A DNA stretch of 64,000 nucleotides. Source: Chelatococcus sambhunathii (GTDB taxonomy: Bacteria > Pseudomonadota > Alphaproteobacteria > Rhizobiales > Beijerinckiaceae). Made by a program: the position numbers and the translations under genes. The first letter of the stretch is position 1, and each line of letters starts with the position of its first letter. The stretch lies in the NCBI RefSeq assembly GCF_001418005.1, contig NZ_LIOL01000003.1, positions 372,001-436,000 of the forward strand. The letters run 5' to 3'. This document shows positions 16,284-25,277 of the stretch, one piece after another. The notes beneath the pieces were generated by a model. The model ran no database searches. It was not told the origin of the DNA and saw nothing but the letters and a program-made list of their open reading frames with translations.

Positions 16284-17579
16284 ATGAAGAAGAACGTTCT
16301 GATCATCGGTGCCGGTGGCGTGGGCCAGGTCGTGGCCCACAAATGCGCGCAGCATAACGACGTCCTCGGCGATATCCATATCGCTTCGCGGACTTTCGCC
16401 AAGTGCGAGGCGATCATCCAGTCCGTCCACGAGAAGAAGAGCCTGAAGACGGCCGGCAAGCTCGTCGCCCATGCGCTCGACGCCCTTAACGTGGAGAAGA
16501 CGGCAGAGCTCATCCGGGCCACGAACAGTCAGATCGTCATCAACGTGGGCTCGGCCTTCCTCAACATGTCGATCCTCACCGCGTGCATCCGCACCGGTGC
16601 GGCCTATATCGACACGGCGATCCACGAGGATCCGCTGAAGATCTGCGAGACCCCGCCGTGGTACGGCAACTACGAGTGGAAGCGGCGCGAGGAATGCGCC
16701 AAAGCCGGCGTGACGGCCGTGCTCGGCGCCGGCTTCGACCCGGGCGTCGTCAACGCCTATGCGGCGCTCGCGCGCGATGAGCATTTCGACCGCATCGACT
16801 CGATCGACATCATCGACGTGAATGCCGGCGACCACGGCCGCTACTTCGCCACCAACTTCGATCCCGAGATCAACTTCCGCGAGTTCACGGGGCAGGTGTG
16901 GTCGTGGCAGAAGGGTGAGTGGAGGTCGAACAAGATGTTCGAGGTCCGCAAGGACTGGGACCTGCCGGTGGTCGGCACACGCACGACCTACATGACCGGC
17001 CACGACGAGATCCACTCGCTCTCGCAGAACCTCGGCGTGCCGGACATCCGCTTCTGGATGGGCTTCGGCGAGCGCTACATCACCGTCTTCACCGTGCTGA
17101 AGAACCTCGGCCTTCTTTCGGAGCAGCCGATCCGCACGGCCGAGGGGCAGGAGGTCGTTCCGCTCAAGGTGGTGAAGGCCGTGCTCCCGGATCCCTCGTC
17201 GCTGGCCCCGGACTACACGGGCAAGACCTGCATCGGCGACCTCGTCAAGGGCGTCAAAAACGGCAAGCCGCGCGAGGTCTTCATCTACAACGTCTCGGAC
17301 CATGCGGAGGCCTACGGCGAGGTCGGCAGCCAGGCGATCTCCTACACGGCGGGCGTGCCCCCGGTCGCGGCCGCGCTCCTCATCGCCGAGGGGACCTGGG
17401 ACGTCGGCCGCATGGCCAATGTGGAGGAACTGCCGCCGCAACCCTTCCTCGGCCTTCTCGGGCGGATGGGCCTGCCGAGCCGCATCAAGGACGAGGCCGG
17501 CGACCGGCCGCTGACCTTCGATGCCGACGGCGGCGGCGTGGCGGCCAAGGTGGCCGTGCGGAGGGCGGCAGCCGGCTGA
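16284..17579 (+). CDS. Carboxynorspermidine synthase (saccharopine-dehydrogenase-like)
   Basis: A 431-residue NAD(P)H-dependent enzyme that condenses aspartate beta-semialdehyde with a diamine to give carboxy(nor)spermidine. It has an N-terminal Rossmann motif (LIIGAGGVGQVVAHKC) and the saccharopine-dehydrogenase core (NVGSAFLNMSILTACI, GAGFDPGVVNAYAAL). It is not a lysine-pathway enzyme, because nspC lies directly upstream and the pair is the standard signature of the alternative polyamine route. RBS AAAGGAG precedes ATG 16284. The C-terminal region (EVGSQAISYTAGVPP) is intact. Confidence 0.9.
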   Translation: MKKNVLIIGAGGVGQVVAHKCAQHNDVLGDIHIASRTFAKCEAIIQSVHEKKSLKTAGKLVAHALDALNVEKTAELIRATNSQIVINVGSAFLNMSILTACIRTGAAYIDTAIHEDPLKICETPPWYGNYEWKRREECAKAGVTAVLGAGFDPGVVNAYAALARDEHFDRIDSIDIIDVNAGDHGRYFATNFDPEINFREFTGQVWSWQKGEWRSNKMFEVRKDWDLPVVGTRTTYMTGHDEIHSLSQNLGVPDIRFWMGFGERYITVFTVLKNLGLLSEQPIRTAEGQEVVPLKVVKAVLPDPSSLAPDYTGKTCIGDLVKGVKNGKPREVFIYNVSDHAEAYGEVGSQAISYTAGVPPVAAALLIAEGTWDVGRMANVEELPPQPFLGLLGRMGLPSRIKDEAGDRPLTFDADGGGVAAKVAVRRAAAG

Positions 17580-17740
17580 CACGCATGGGCTTTTCGTCGG
17601 GCGGCGAGGCCGTCATGTCCCCGTCGCCCCGCGAAGCCGCAGGTTCGGCTTAGGTTTGCCCCTGTGCTGAAAGCTTTTGTTGGCTTTTCGCGCGTACAGT
17701 TGCGCTGACCGACGGAGCCCCCTCACGCCGCGCGCCGAGC

Positions 17741-18370
17741 ATGCAATCCGAGCAGATCCTCAACGTCCTTTATATCGTGGCGATCGTTGCGGAGGCGATG
17801 ACGGCGGCCCTTGCCGCCGGCCGGCGTTCCATGGACTGGCTGGGCGTCGCGATGCTCGGAGCCATCACCGCGCTTGGCGGCGGATCGGTACGGGACGTGC
17901 TGCTCGGCCGCCATCCGCTCACCTGGATCGAGCATCCCTCCTATCTCCTCGTCACGGCTGGGGCGGCGCTCGCCACGGTCTTCATCGCCCGCTACATGCA
18001 TCACCTGCGCCACCTCTTCCTCTTCCTCGATGCGGTCGGCCTCGTCGTCTTCACCGTGATCGGCTGCAACATCGCGCTCGCGCTCGGCATGCCCTACGTC
18101 ATCGTCATTGCCTCGGGCATGATCTCGGGCTGTGTCGGCGGCGTGCTGCGCGACATCCTGTGCACCGAGGTGCCGCTTCTGTTTCGCGCCGAACTCTATG
18201 CGACGGTTTCGATCCTGGCAGGCGCCCTTTACATCGGGGGCCAATATGCCGGCCTGCCGCATGCCCTCGCCATGGGAATCGCGATGCTCACGGGCCTTGC
18301 GCTGCGTCTGCTTGCGCTGCGCTATGGCTGGAGCATGCCGAAATTCGTCTATACCGAGAAGCTGCACTGA
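17741..18370 (+). CDS. TRIC/UPF0126 family membrane channel
   Basis: A 209-residue inner-membrane protein of the trimeric intracellular cation channel family (YicG/UPF0126). Two homologous halves are visible, each ending in the family signature: GGGSVRDVLLGRHP near residue 47 and CVGGVLRDILCTEVP near residue 130, with about seven hydrophobic segments. Bacterial members conduct monovalent cations in vitro; the physiological role is uncertain, and some relatives have been linked to glycine. It stands alone, 160 bases after the polyamine genes, and converges on the ABC operon that ends at 18393. No clear terminator is seen. Confidence 0.92.
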   Translation: MQSEQILNVLYIVAIVAEAMTAALAAGRRSMDWLGVAMLGAITALGGGSVRDVLLGRHPLTWIEHPSYLLVTAGAALATVFIARYMHHLRHLFLFLDAVGLVVFTVIGCNIALALGMPYVIVIASGMISGCVGGVLRDILCTEVPLLFRAELYATVSILAGALYIGGQYAGLPHALAMGIAMLTGLALRLLALRYGWSMPKFVYTEKLH

Positions 18371-18392
18371 TGCCGACGGCGGTGATGGCGGT

Positions 18393-19211
18393 TCAGCGGA
18401 TGCCGGCGCGCAGGAAGGACTGCACGAAGGCGCGCTGGAAGATGAGGAAGGCGACGAGGAGCGGCGCGGCCGTCATCAGCGTGGCGGCCGAGATGATCGA
18501 CCAGTCGATGCCCTGGTCGGTGGAGGAGAACACCGCGAGCCCCACAGTCAGCGGGCGTGTCTCGACCGAATTGGTGACGATGAGCGGCCACAGGAAGTTG
18601 TTCCAGTGGTGGCTCACCGAGACGAGGCCATAGGCGACGAAGACGGGTCGCGCCAGTGGTACGTAGACTCGCCAGAGCACGCCGAGGGTGGAGCAGCCCT
18701 CGACGATCGCCGCTTCCTCCAGTTCCTTCGGTACGGTCATGAAGGTCTGGCGCAGGAGGAAGATGCCGAAGGCCGAGGCCATGTAGGGCAGCGCCACCGC
18801 GCCGATGGTGTCGACGAGGCCGAGGCCGAACATCGTGCGGTAATTCTCGACGATGAGGATGTCCGGCATCACCATGAGCTGCATCAGCACCAGCGCGAAC
18901 AGCACCGATTTGCCGGGAAAGGTATAGCGCGCGAAGGCATAGGCCGCGAGCGTGCAGACGAGGAACTGCCCGGCGAGGATCATGGTGACGATCGCCGTCG
19001 TGTTGAGGAGATAGCGGCCGAAGGGCGCTGCCTCCCAGGCGGCGACGAAGTTCGCGAGCGTCAGTGGCGCCAGGAGATCGAAGCGCGTGGCATAGGCCGC
19101 AGGGTGGAAGGCGGTCCACGCCGCATAGGCGAGCGGCAGGATCCAGAGGAGGCCGAGAAGCCAGGCGCCGACCGTCTCGATCGCGCCGGCAGAGCGGTCG
19201 GCGATGCTCAT
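18393..19211 (-). CDS. ABC sugar-type transporter permease (UgpE/MalG-like)
   Basis: A 272-residue inner-membrane permease with about six membrane segments and the EAA loop at ELEEAAIVEGCSTLGVLW. The N-terminus MSIADRSAGAIETVG begins at 19211, whose ATG overlaps the stop of the upstream permease (ATGA). An open frame extends further upstream but lies over the neighbouring gene. It is the last gene of a four-gene operon with the ATPase at 21425-22492 and the receptor at 20139-21428. The family carries sugars or glycerol-3-phosphate; the substrate here is undetermined. Confidence 0.92.
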   Translation of the reverse strand: MSIADRSAGAIETVGAWLLGLLWILPLAYAAWTAFHPAAYATRFDLLAPLTLANFVAAWEAAPFGRYLLNTTAIVTMILAGQFLVCTLAAYAFARYTFPGKSVLFALVLMQLMVMPDILIVENYRTMFGLGLVDTIGAVALPYMASAFGIFLLRQTFMTVPKELEEAAIVEGCSTLGVLWRVYVPLARPVFVAYGLVSVSHHWNNFLWPLIVTNSVETRPLTVGLAVFSSTDQGIDWSIISAATLMTAAPLLVAFLIFQRAFVQSFLRAGIR

Positions 19212-20083
19212 CGATAGTGGATCCGTCGCTCGAGGAAGAGGAACTGCACGGCGGCCAGCACGGCGAGGATGGCAAGAAGCACGGTCGTCAGCGTCGCCGC
19301 ATAGGCCGAATCCCAGAAGCGGAAACCGATCTCGTAGATGTAGTAGAGCAGCAGCGCCGTGGCATTGTCTGGCCCGCCGCGGGTCATGACCACGATGTGG
19401 TCGACGAGGCGGAAGGCGCCGATGACCGCATTGACCAGCACGAACAGGGTCGTCGGCATCAGGAGCGGAAGCGTCACGCGCCGGAAGAAGGTGAAGCGGC
19501 TCGCCCCCTCGATGGCCGCGGCCTCGCGCAGGTCGTGCGGGATCGTCTGCAGGGCGGCGAGGTAGAAGATCATGAAGAAACCCGCCTCCTTCCACACCGC
19601 AACCGCGATCACGGCATTGAGGGCGGTGTCGCGCGAGCCGAGCCAGTTCGTCTGCGCCACGCCGAAGAGGCCGAGGACCTGGTCGAGCAGGCCGTAGCCG
19701 GGCGTGTAGAAGAAGAGCCAGATATTCGCGACCGCGATCATCGGCAGCACGGTGGGCGTGAAATAGGCCATCCTGAGCGCCGCCCGGCCGGGCAGGCGGG
19801 CATCGACGGCGAGCGCCATGACGAGCGCGAGGATGACCGAGAGCGGAATGGTGAGGGCCGCGTACCAGACGTTGTTCGCCATCGCCTGCCAGAAGACGGG
19901 ATCGTCGAGAAGATGACGATAGTTGTCGAGGCCGATGAAGACCTCCGGCCGGTTGCCGCGCGGCGTCGTGTAGAGCGCGCCGATGAAGGTGCGCACCGCC
20001 GGCACGTGCGTGAAAGCCGCCAGCAGCACGACGGCGGGCAAGAGCAGCAGCGAGGCGTGGATCGAGGCGCGCAGACGACTCAC
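19208..20083 (-). CDS. ABC sugar-type transporter permease (UgpA/MalF-like)
   Basis: A 291-residue permease beginning with GTG at 20083 (MSRLRASIHASLLLLPAVV). It has a UgpA-like periplasmic stretch (FIGLDNYRHLLDDPVFWQA) and the EAA loop DLREAAAIEGASRFTFF. It lies 55 bases after the receptor gene and overlaps the second permease by four bases. It forms the membrane channel with that protein. The N-terminal layout and the YRHLL segment are typical of carbohydrate/glycerol-phosphate importers. Confidence 0.92.
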   Translation of the reverse strand: MSRLRASIHASLLLLPAVVLLAAFTHVPAVRTFIGALYTTPRGNRPEVFIGLDNYRHLLDDPVFWQAMANNVWYAALTIPLSVILALVMALAVDARLPGRAALRMAYFTPTVLPMIAVANIWLFFYTPGYGLLDQVLGLFGVAQTNWLGSRDTALNAVIAVAVWKEAGFFMIFYLAALQTIPHDLREAAAIEGASRFTFFRRVTLPLLMPTTLFVLVNAVIGAFRLVDHIVVMTRGGPDNATALLLYYIYEIGFRFWDSAYAATLTTVLLAILAVLAAVQFLFLERRIHYR

Positions 20084-20138
20084 GGGCGGGTCCGGAAAGG
20101 GCCCGCGCGGGTGAGGAAACCGCGCGGGCGAGGTCGGG

Positions 20139-21428
20139 TCACTGGAAGGGGCGCAGGACGCGGTCGGCCTCGGCCTGGGCGTCCTTCATGGCCTGGCCCG
20201 GCTCCTTGGCGCCGGTCAGCGCCGCCTGCAGGCCGTCGTTGAGGGCCTTGGTGACGCGCTGGTTGTCGTGGGTCGACAGTTCCGCCACCGCGACGTCGAG
20301 CTGGTCGCGGGCGACCGCCGCAGCCGGGAACTCGGCGACATATTTCTTCATCGCCTCGGTCTCCCAGGCGGCGGGCGTGACGGCGACATAGCCGGTGGCG
20401 ATCGACCAGGCGGCCGCCTGCTCCGGCGCCGTCGCCCACTTGATGAAGGCGAGGGCGGCCTTGCGCTGCTCGGGCGAGGCGTTCTTGAAGACATAGAAGT
20501 TGCCGCCGCCGGTGGGCGAGCCACCGCGCACCTTGGCCGGCAGCATGGCGACGCCGAAGGGGAAGGGTGCGTTGTTGCGCACGTTGGTCAGGTTGCCGGT
20601 GGTCGTCCACATCATCGCGACCTTGCCCTCGAAGAAATCCTTCGGGGTGGTGCCCCACTCGACGATGCCTTGCGGATGCACCTTGTACTTCTTCGAAAGG
20701 TCGACCCAGAACTGCAGCGCCTCGACGACGCGCGGGTCGTCATAGGTCACCTTCGTGCCCGCCTCGTTGGCGAGGATGACGTCGTTCTGCGTCGTCAGCG
20801 CCTGGAACAGCCAGTAAGGGAAGCCCGACGACGGGATCTGCACGCCCCAGCGGGTCACGTTGCCGGAGGTGTCGCGCTTCGTCAGCTTCTCGGCGGCCGC
20901 GACCATCTCGTCCCAGGTCTTCGGCGCCACCTCCGGATCGAGCCCGGCCTCCTTGAAGGCATCCTTGTTCCAGTACTGCACGATGGTGGAGCGCTGGAAG
21001 GGGATGCCCCAGGTCTTGCCGCCGGTACGGCTGTTGAGCATGAAGCCCGGGTAGAAGCCGTCGAGCCAGGCCTTGTCGGCGTCGGACACCAGCTCCTCGA
21101 AGGGGACGATCGCGTCCTCGTCGATCAGCGTGAACATGTCCGTCGAGAGGATGACGGCGAATTCCGGCGCATTGCCGCCCTTGAGCGCGGTGACGACCTT
21201 GGTGATCGTGTCCTGGTAGCTGCCGGAATAGATCGGGTTGACCTTGATGTCCGGATTCGCGGCCGAGAAATCGGCGACCATCTTGTCGATGATCTTGGTG
21301 ATGGGGCCGCCAACCGCGACCGGATAGTACATGTTGACCGTGGTCTCGGCCGAGGCCGGCGCCACGGCGAGCGCGAGCGACGCGGCAAGCGCTGCCGCCC
21401 CGCAGCGGACCTGCGTGAAGAACTTCAT
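20139..21428 (-). CDS. ABC transporter substrate-binding protein (UgpB-like)
   Basis: Periplasmic receptor of 429 residues with a Sec signal peptide (MKFFTQVRCGAAALAASLAL, ending ASA before ETTVNM). The mature start MYYPVAVGGPITKIIDKMV and NPIYSGSYQDTITK parallel UgpB, the glycerol-3-phosphate receptor, and GNAPEFAVI follows as in that family. The start at 21428 overlaps the ATPase stop by ATGA. Family 1 receptors of this shape also bind oligosaccharides, so the glycerol-3-phosphate assignment is only a suggestion. Confidence 0.9.
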   Translation of the reverse strand: MKFFTQVRCGAAALAASLALAVAPASAETTVNMYYPVAVGGPITKIIDKMVADFSAANPDIKVNPIYSGSYQDTITKVVTALKGGNAPEFAVILSTDMFTLIDEDAIVPFEELVSDADKAWLDGFYPGFMLNSRTGGKTWGIPFQRSTIVQYWNKDAFKEAGLDPEVAPKTWDEMVAAAEKLTKRDTSGNVTRWGVQIPSSGFPYWLFQALTTQNDVILANEAGTKVTYDDPRVVEALQFWVDLSKKYKVHPQGIVEWGTTPKDFFEGKVAMMWTTTGNLTNVRNNAPFPFGVAMLPAKVRGGSPTGGGNFYVFKNASPEQRKAALAFIKWATAPEQAAAWSIATGYVAVTPAAWETEAMKKYVAEFPAAAVARDQLDVAVAELSTHDNQRVTKALNDGLQAALTGAKEPGQAMKDAQAEADRVLRPFQ

Positions 21429-22492
21429 GCCCCTTCTCCCCGTTCGGGTGCGTTGCAGCCGTTGCCGTTCGCCTCGACGCGCCGGCCGCTGCCCGCGTCG
21501 AAGAAATGGAGATCGCCCGCCGCGCAGCTGACGCCGACGACCTCGCCGATCCGATGGCGCGCATGCCCGTCGGTGCGGGCAATGAGCTTCGCCCCGGCGG
21601 CGTCGAGGGTCAGCAACGTATCGGCGCCGAGATATTCGATGGCCTCGATCGAAGCCGCGAGCCCGCGCCCGGGGGCGCCGACCCGCAGCCGCTCCGGCCG
21701 GACGCCGATGCTGCCGCCAGCGGCGGCAGGGACACCGGGCAGGAGGCCGGCACCGATGGCGGCGGGCAGCAGGTTCATCGGCGGCGTGCCGAGGAAGCGG
21801 GCGGCAAAGCCGCTCGCCGGGCAATCGTAGAGCTCGGCGGGCGTGCCCTGCTGCTCGATGCGCCCCTCGCGCATCAGCACGACCCGGTCGGACATCGTCA
21901 TGGCCTCGACCTGATCGTGCGTGACATAGATCATCGTCATGCCGAGCCGCCGCTGCAGGCTGCGGATCTCGGCGCGCATCTCCTGGCGCAGCTGGGCGTC
22001 GAGGTTCGACAGCGGCTCGTCCATGAGGCAGACGGCGGCATCGGCGACGATGGCGCGGCCGAGGGCGACGCGCTGGCGCTGGCCGCCGGAGAGCGCGGCG
22101 GGCTTGCGGTCGAGAAGCTGCGTGAGGCCGAGCGTCTGCGCCGCCCGCTTCAACCGCTCGTCGCGCTCGGCGCGCGGCACGCGCCGCACCTTCAATCCGA
22201 ACAGGATGTTCTCGGCTACCGAGAGATGCGGAAACAGCGCGTAGGACTGGAACACCATGGCGATGCCGCGCTCGGCGGGCGAGCGGCGCGTGACGTCGCG
22301 CCCGCCGATGGCGATGGCGCCCGCGCTCGGCTGCTCGAGCCCCGCGATGAGGCGCAGCGTCGTCGACTTGCCGCAGCCGGAGGGACCGAGCAGGACCGTG
22401 AATTCACCCGACGCGCAGGTAAAGCTGATGCCGTCGACCGCCGGCGAGCCGCTCCATACCTTCGTCAGATTGTCGACGACGATCTCTGCCAT
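21425..22492 (-). CDS. ABC transporter ATP-binding protein (UgpC/MalK-like)
   Basis: Cytoplasmic ATPase of 355 residues. It begins MAEIVVDNLTKVW, the usual UgpC start. It has Walker A GPSGCGKST, Q-loop FQSYALFPH, signature LSGGQRQRVALGRAI, Walker B CLMDEPLSNLDA and VTHDQVEA, followed by a C-terminal TOBE/MalK regulatory region (GVRPERL). An in-frame ATG at 22528 would add 12 residues; neither start has a strong RBS. It is the first gene of the operon, divergent from arsR across 305 bases. The gap (22493-22774) shows a spaced GAAACG/CGTTTC dyad at 22529-22558 and nothing else I can name. Confidence 0.92.
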   Translation of the reverse strand: MAEIVVDNLTKVWSGSPAVDGISFTCASGEFTVLLGPSGCGKSTTLRLIAGLEQPSAGAIAIGGRDVTRRSPAERGIAMVFQSYALFPHLSVAENILFGLKVRRVPRAERDERLKRAAQTLGLTQLLDRKPAALSGGQRQRVALGRAIVADAAVCLMDEPLSNLDAQLRQEMRAEIRSLQRRLGMTMIYVTHDQVEAMTMSDRVVLMREGRIEQQGTPAELYDCPASGFAARFLGTPPMNLLPAAIGAGLLPGVPAAAGGSIGVRPERLRVGAPGRGLAASIEAIEYLGADTLLTLDAAGAKLIARTDGHARHRIGEVVGVSCAAGDLHFFDAGSGRRVEANGNGCNAPERGEGA

Positions 22493-22762
22493 GTCCCGCA
22501 ACGCTGTTTGCCCATCCTGACCAGTCATGAAACGTTATCGGGCAGTGATCGGCGTTTCGATTGTTTCTGTTATGACACAGGGTGTGAATTGAGCAACCAG
22601 CGCTCGGGTATCCGGCAAGCGGCGTAGCGAAGGCGGGTGACGCTTCGATGAAAGATCGGCGACAGTTCCGTGACGCTCCACCGGTCCTTGTGGATGTCCG
22701 GGCGGCCTGCATGTCGGCGGCGTTGGTTGCGTGTCCTACGACCGGAACGGCGCCATGAGCCG

Positions 22763-22800
22763 TTGCATCATGTCCATATGTCGGGTAGTCTCGACATATG
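22763..22800 (+). promoter_or_regulatory. arsR promoter/operator overlapping the start codon
   Basis: A perfect inverted repeat with arms CATATGTCG (22775-22783) and CGACATATG (22792-22800) is separated by 8 bases. The last three bases are the arsR start codon. TTGCAT (22763-22768) and TAGTCT (22786-22791) lie 17 bases apart, placing transcription start at or next to the ATG, so the mRNA may be leaderless. ArsR binding here would block its own promoter, as is usual for ArsR/SmtB repressors. Confidence 0.7.
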
Positions 22801-23169
22801 GAAAATGAACAGGCTCTTCTCGCCTTTGCGGCCTTCGCCCAGCCCACCCGTTTCGAGGTGTTCCGCCTGCTCGTCGAGAGCGAGCCGGACGGGCTCGCGG
22901 CAGGCGAGATCGCACGGCGCCTCGCCGTGCCGCACAACACGATGTCCTCCCACCTCGGCATCCTCGCGCGGGCCGGTCTCGTCAGCGCCGCGCGCCGCAG
23001 CCGTTCCATCGTCTACCGGGCGGAACTCGACACGGTGCGCGCGCTGACGGCCTTCCTGCTCAAGGACTGCTGCGGCGGACGTCCCGAGATCTGCGCGCCG
23101 CTCGTCGCCGAGCTTGCGCCCTGCTGCCCTCCTGCCCGAGCGAACGTCCAAGCCACCCACGAGGCCTGA
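22798..23169 (+). CDS. arsR: Arsenite-responsive repressor ArsR
   Basis: A 123-residue ArsR/SmtB repressor with a winged helix (GEIARRLAVPHNTMSSHLGIL) that releases DNA when arsenite binds. The As(III) site is probably the C-terminal CC-x5-C in KDCCGGRPEIC near residues 90-99, resembling the Acidithiobacillus-type ArsR rather than the E. coli type with cysteines in helix 4. A further CC pair (APCCPP) follows. No Shine-Dalgarno sequence precedes the ATG, in line with a leaderless transcript. It is first in the operon arsR-arsC-arsC-acr3. Confidence 0.93.
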   Translation: MENEQALLAFAAFAQPTRFEVFRLLVESEPDGLAAGEIARRLAVPHNTMSSHLGILARAGLVSAARRSRSIVYRAELDTVRALTAFLLKDCCGGRPEICAPLVAELAPCCPPARANVQATHEA

Positions 23170-23171
23170 TC

Positions 23172-23699
23172 ATGGCTGACCCGATCTACAACGTGCTCTT
23201 TCTGTGCACCGGCAATTCCGCCCGCTCCATCCTGGCCGAGAGCATCCTCGCCAAGGACGGGGCAGGGCGGTTCCGCGCCTTCTCCGCCGGCAGCCGGCCC
23301 AAGGGCGTCATCCATCCGCTGGCGCTCAAGGTGCTCGAAGGTTACGGCTATCCCACCGCGGGGCTGCGCTCGAAGAGTTGGGAGGAATTTGCCGGGAGTG
23401 ACGCGCCGGTGATGGACTTCGTCTTCACCGTCTGCGACAGCGCGGCTGGCGAGGCCTGCCCGCTGTGGCCGGGCCAGCCGATGACGGCCCATTGGGGAAT
23501 CGAGGACCCCGCCGCCGTCGAGGGAACCGACATCCAACGGGAGGCTGCCTTCGTCGCCGCCTTCCGCTACATGAAGAACCGCATCTCCGTGTTCACGGCG
23601 CTGCCTGTGCGGAGCCTCGGCCATATCGCGCTAGGCTCCCGGCTCGCCGAGATCGGACAGCTCGAAGGGGCGACGAAGCCGCGCCCGAGCGCGGCATGA
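23172..23699 (+). CDS. arsC: Arsenate reductase, low-molecular-weight phosphatase type
   Basis: A cytoplasmic enzyme of 175 residues that reduces arsenate to arsenite. It has the phosphatase loop CTGNSARS (C-x5-R) near residue 13, SAGSRPKG, and the later CDSAAGEACP cysteines that relay electrons in this thioredoxin-coupled or related class. It starts two bases after arsR stops and overlaps the next arsC. It is unrelated in fold to the second arsenate reductase encoded directly after it. Confidence 0.93.
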   Translation: MADPIYNVLFLCTGNSARSILAESILAKDGAGRFRAFSAGSRPKGVIHPLALKVLEGYGYPTAGLRSKSWEEFAGSDAPVMDFVFTVCDSAAGEACPLWPGQPMTAHWGIEDPAAVEGTDIQREAAFVAAFRYMKNRISVFTALPVRSLGHIALGSRLAEIGQLEGATKPRPSAA

Positions 23700-23707
23700 G
23701 GACCGTC

Positions 23708-24133
23708 ATGGACGTCATCATCTATCACAATCCCGCCTGCGGCACCTCGCGCAACGCCTTGGCGATGATCCGCAATGCGGGCGTCGAGCCGCATGTGATC
23801 GAATATCTGAAGACGCCGCCGACGCGAGCCATGCTGCAGTGGCTGATTGCGCGCATGGGTATCCCGGCGCGCGCCCTGCTGCGCGAGAAGGGTACACCCT
23901 ATGCCGAACTAGGCCTCGCAAACCCGGCGCTGAGCGACGATCAGCTCCTCGACGCCATGCTCGCCCATCCGATCCTCATCAACCGGCCCATCGTGGTGAG
24001 CCCGAAGGGCGTGCGCCTGTGCCGCCCGTCGGAGGAGGTGCTCGACCTCCTGCCGCCGCAGCGCGGCGAATTCGTCAAGGAAGACGGCGAGCGCGTCATC
24101 GACGAGCACGGCCGCCGCGTCGCGACGGCCTGA
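23708..24133 (+). CDS. arsC: Arsenate reductase, glutaredoxin-dependent type
   Basis: A 141-residue ArsC of the ArsC/Spx fold, exactly the usual length. The catalytic cysteine is in YHNPACGTSRNAL, and the arsenate-binding arginines are represented by INRPIVVSPKGVRLCRP. Glutathione and glutaredoxin supply electrons in this class. The start at 23708 (MDVIIYHN) has GAGGA upstream and matches the family; an ATG at 23696 overlapping the previous stop would add four residues. It is followed after nine bases by acr3. Confidence 0.93.
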   Translation: MDVIIYHNPACGTSRNALAMIRNAGVEPHVIEYLKTPPTRAMLQWLIARMGIPARALLREKGTPYAELGLANPALSDDQLLDAMLAHPILINRPIVVSPKGVRLCRPSEEVLDLLPPQRGEFVKEDGERVIDEHGRRVATA

Positions 24134-24142
24134 GGAATTCCC

Positions 24143-25192
24143 ATGTCCACCTTCGAACGCTATCTGACCCTGTGGGTCTTCCTGTGCATCGTCGCGGGCG
24201 TCGCGCTCGGCTCGCTGGCGCCTTCCGTGTTCCACGCCATCGCCGGGCTCGAGGTGGCGCGCGTCAACCTGCCGGTCGCCGTTCTCATCTGGCTCATGAT
24301 CGTGCCGATGCTGGTGAAGATCGACTTCGCCGCTCTGCGCGAGGTTGGCCGGCACTGGCGCGGCATCTCCGTGACGCTCTTCGTCAACTGGGCCGTCAAG
24401 CCGTTCTCGATGGCGCTGCTCGGCTGGCTTTTCATCGGTTACCTGTTCCGGCCCTATCTGCCTGCCGACCAGATCGACAGCTATATCGCCGGCCTTATCC
24501 TGCTCGCGGCGGCGCCGTGCACGGCCATGGTCTTCGTGTGGTCGAACTTGACGAAGGGCGAGCCGCACTTCACCCTGTCGCAGGTGGCGCTCAACGACGC
24601 CATCATGATCGTTGCCTTCGCACCGATCGTTGGCCTGCTGCTCGGCCTGTCCGCGATCACCGTGCCGTGGGACACGCTCATCCTGTCCGTGGCGCTCTAC
24701 ATCGTCGTGCCGGTCATCGCCGCGCAGGTCATCCGCGCCCGGCTTCTCAAGTCGGGCGGCGAGGCGGCGCTGGCGCGCTTCCTCGGCGTCCTGCAGCCGC
24801 TCTCGCTCGTCGCGCTGCTCGCGACGCTGGTGCTGCTCTTCGCCTTCCAGGGCGAGCAGATTCTGGCGCAGCCGCTCGTCATCGCGCTCCTTGCGGTGCC
24901 GATCCTGATCCAGGTCTATTTCAACTCCGGCCTCGCCTACCTCCTCAACCGCTTGAGCGGCGAGGCCCATTGCGTCGCCGGACCCTCGGCGCTCATCGGC
25001 GCGTCCAATTTCTTCGAGCTCGCGGTCGCCGCCGCCATCAGCCTGTTCGGCTTCAACTCCGGCGCGGCGCTCGCCACCGTCGTCGGCGTGCTCATCGAGG
25101 TGCCGGTGATGCTGTCCGTCGTCTGGATCGTGAACCGCTCGCAGGGATGGTACGAGGCGCGGGGCGCGCGGGTCTCCGAGGCACCGCGTTGA
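24143..25192 (+). CDS. acr3: Arsenite efflux permease ACR3
   Basis: A 349-residue inner-membrane arsenite exporter of the ACR3/BASS family with about ten hydrophobic segments. The essential cysteine lies in the conserved APCTAMVFVWS near residue 125, followed by ALNDAIMIVAFAPI. The second family region is ALIGASNFFELAVAAAISLFG. It completes the operon by removing arsenite made by the two reductases. No arsenite ATPase is adjacent, so export is driven by the membrane potential. Confidence 0.95.
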   Translation: MSTFERYLTLWVFLCIVAGVALGSLAPSVFHAIAGLEVARVNLPVAVLIWLMIVPMLVKIDFAALREVGRHWRGISVTLFVNWAVKPFSMALLGWLFIGYLFRPYLPADQIDSYIAGLILLAAAPCTAMVFVWSNLTKGEPHFTLSQVALNDAIMIVAFAPIVGLLLGLSAITVPWDTLILSVALYIVVPVIAAQVIRARLLKSGGEAALARFLGVLQPLSLVALLATLVLLFAFQGEQILAQPLVIALLAVPILIQVYFNSGLAYLLNRLSGEAHCVAGPSALIGASNFFELAVAAAISLFGFNSGAALATVVGVLIEVPVMLSVVWIVNRSQGWYEARGARVSEAPR

Positions 25193-25277
25193 GCGGCGGG
25201 GCAACCGTGCATGTCTTCCCCGGCGCTTCCGTCCCCCGGTGATGCGCAGCCACGAGGGGAATCGCCCGCGCGACAAT

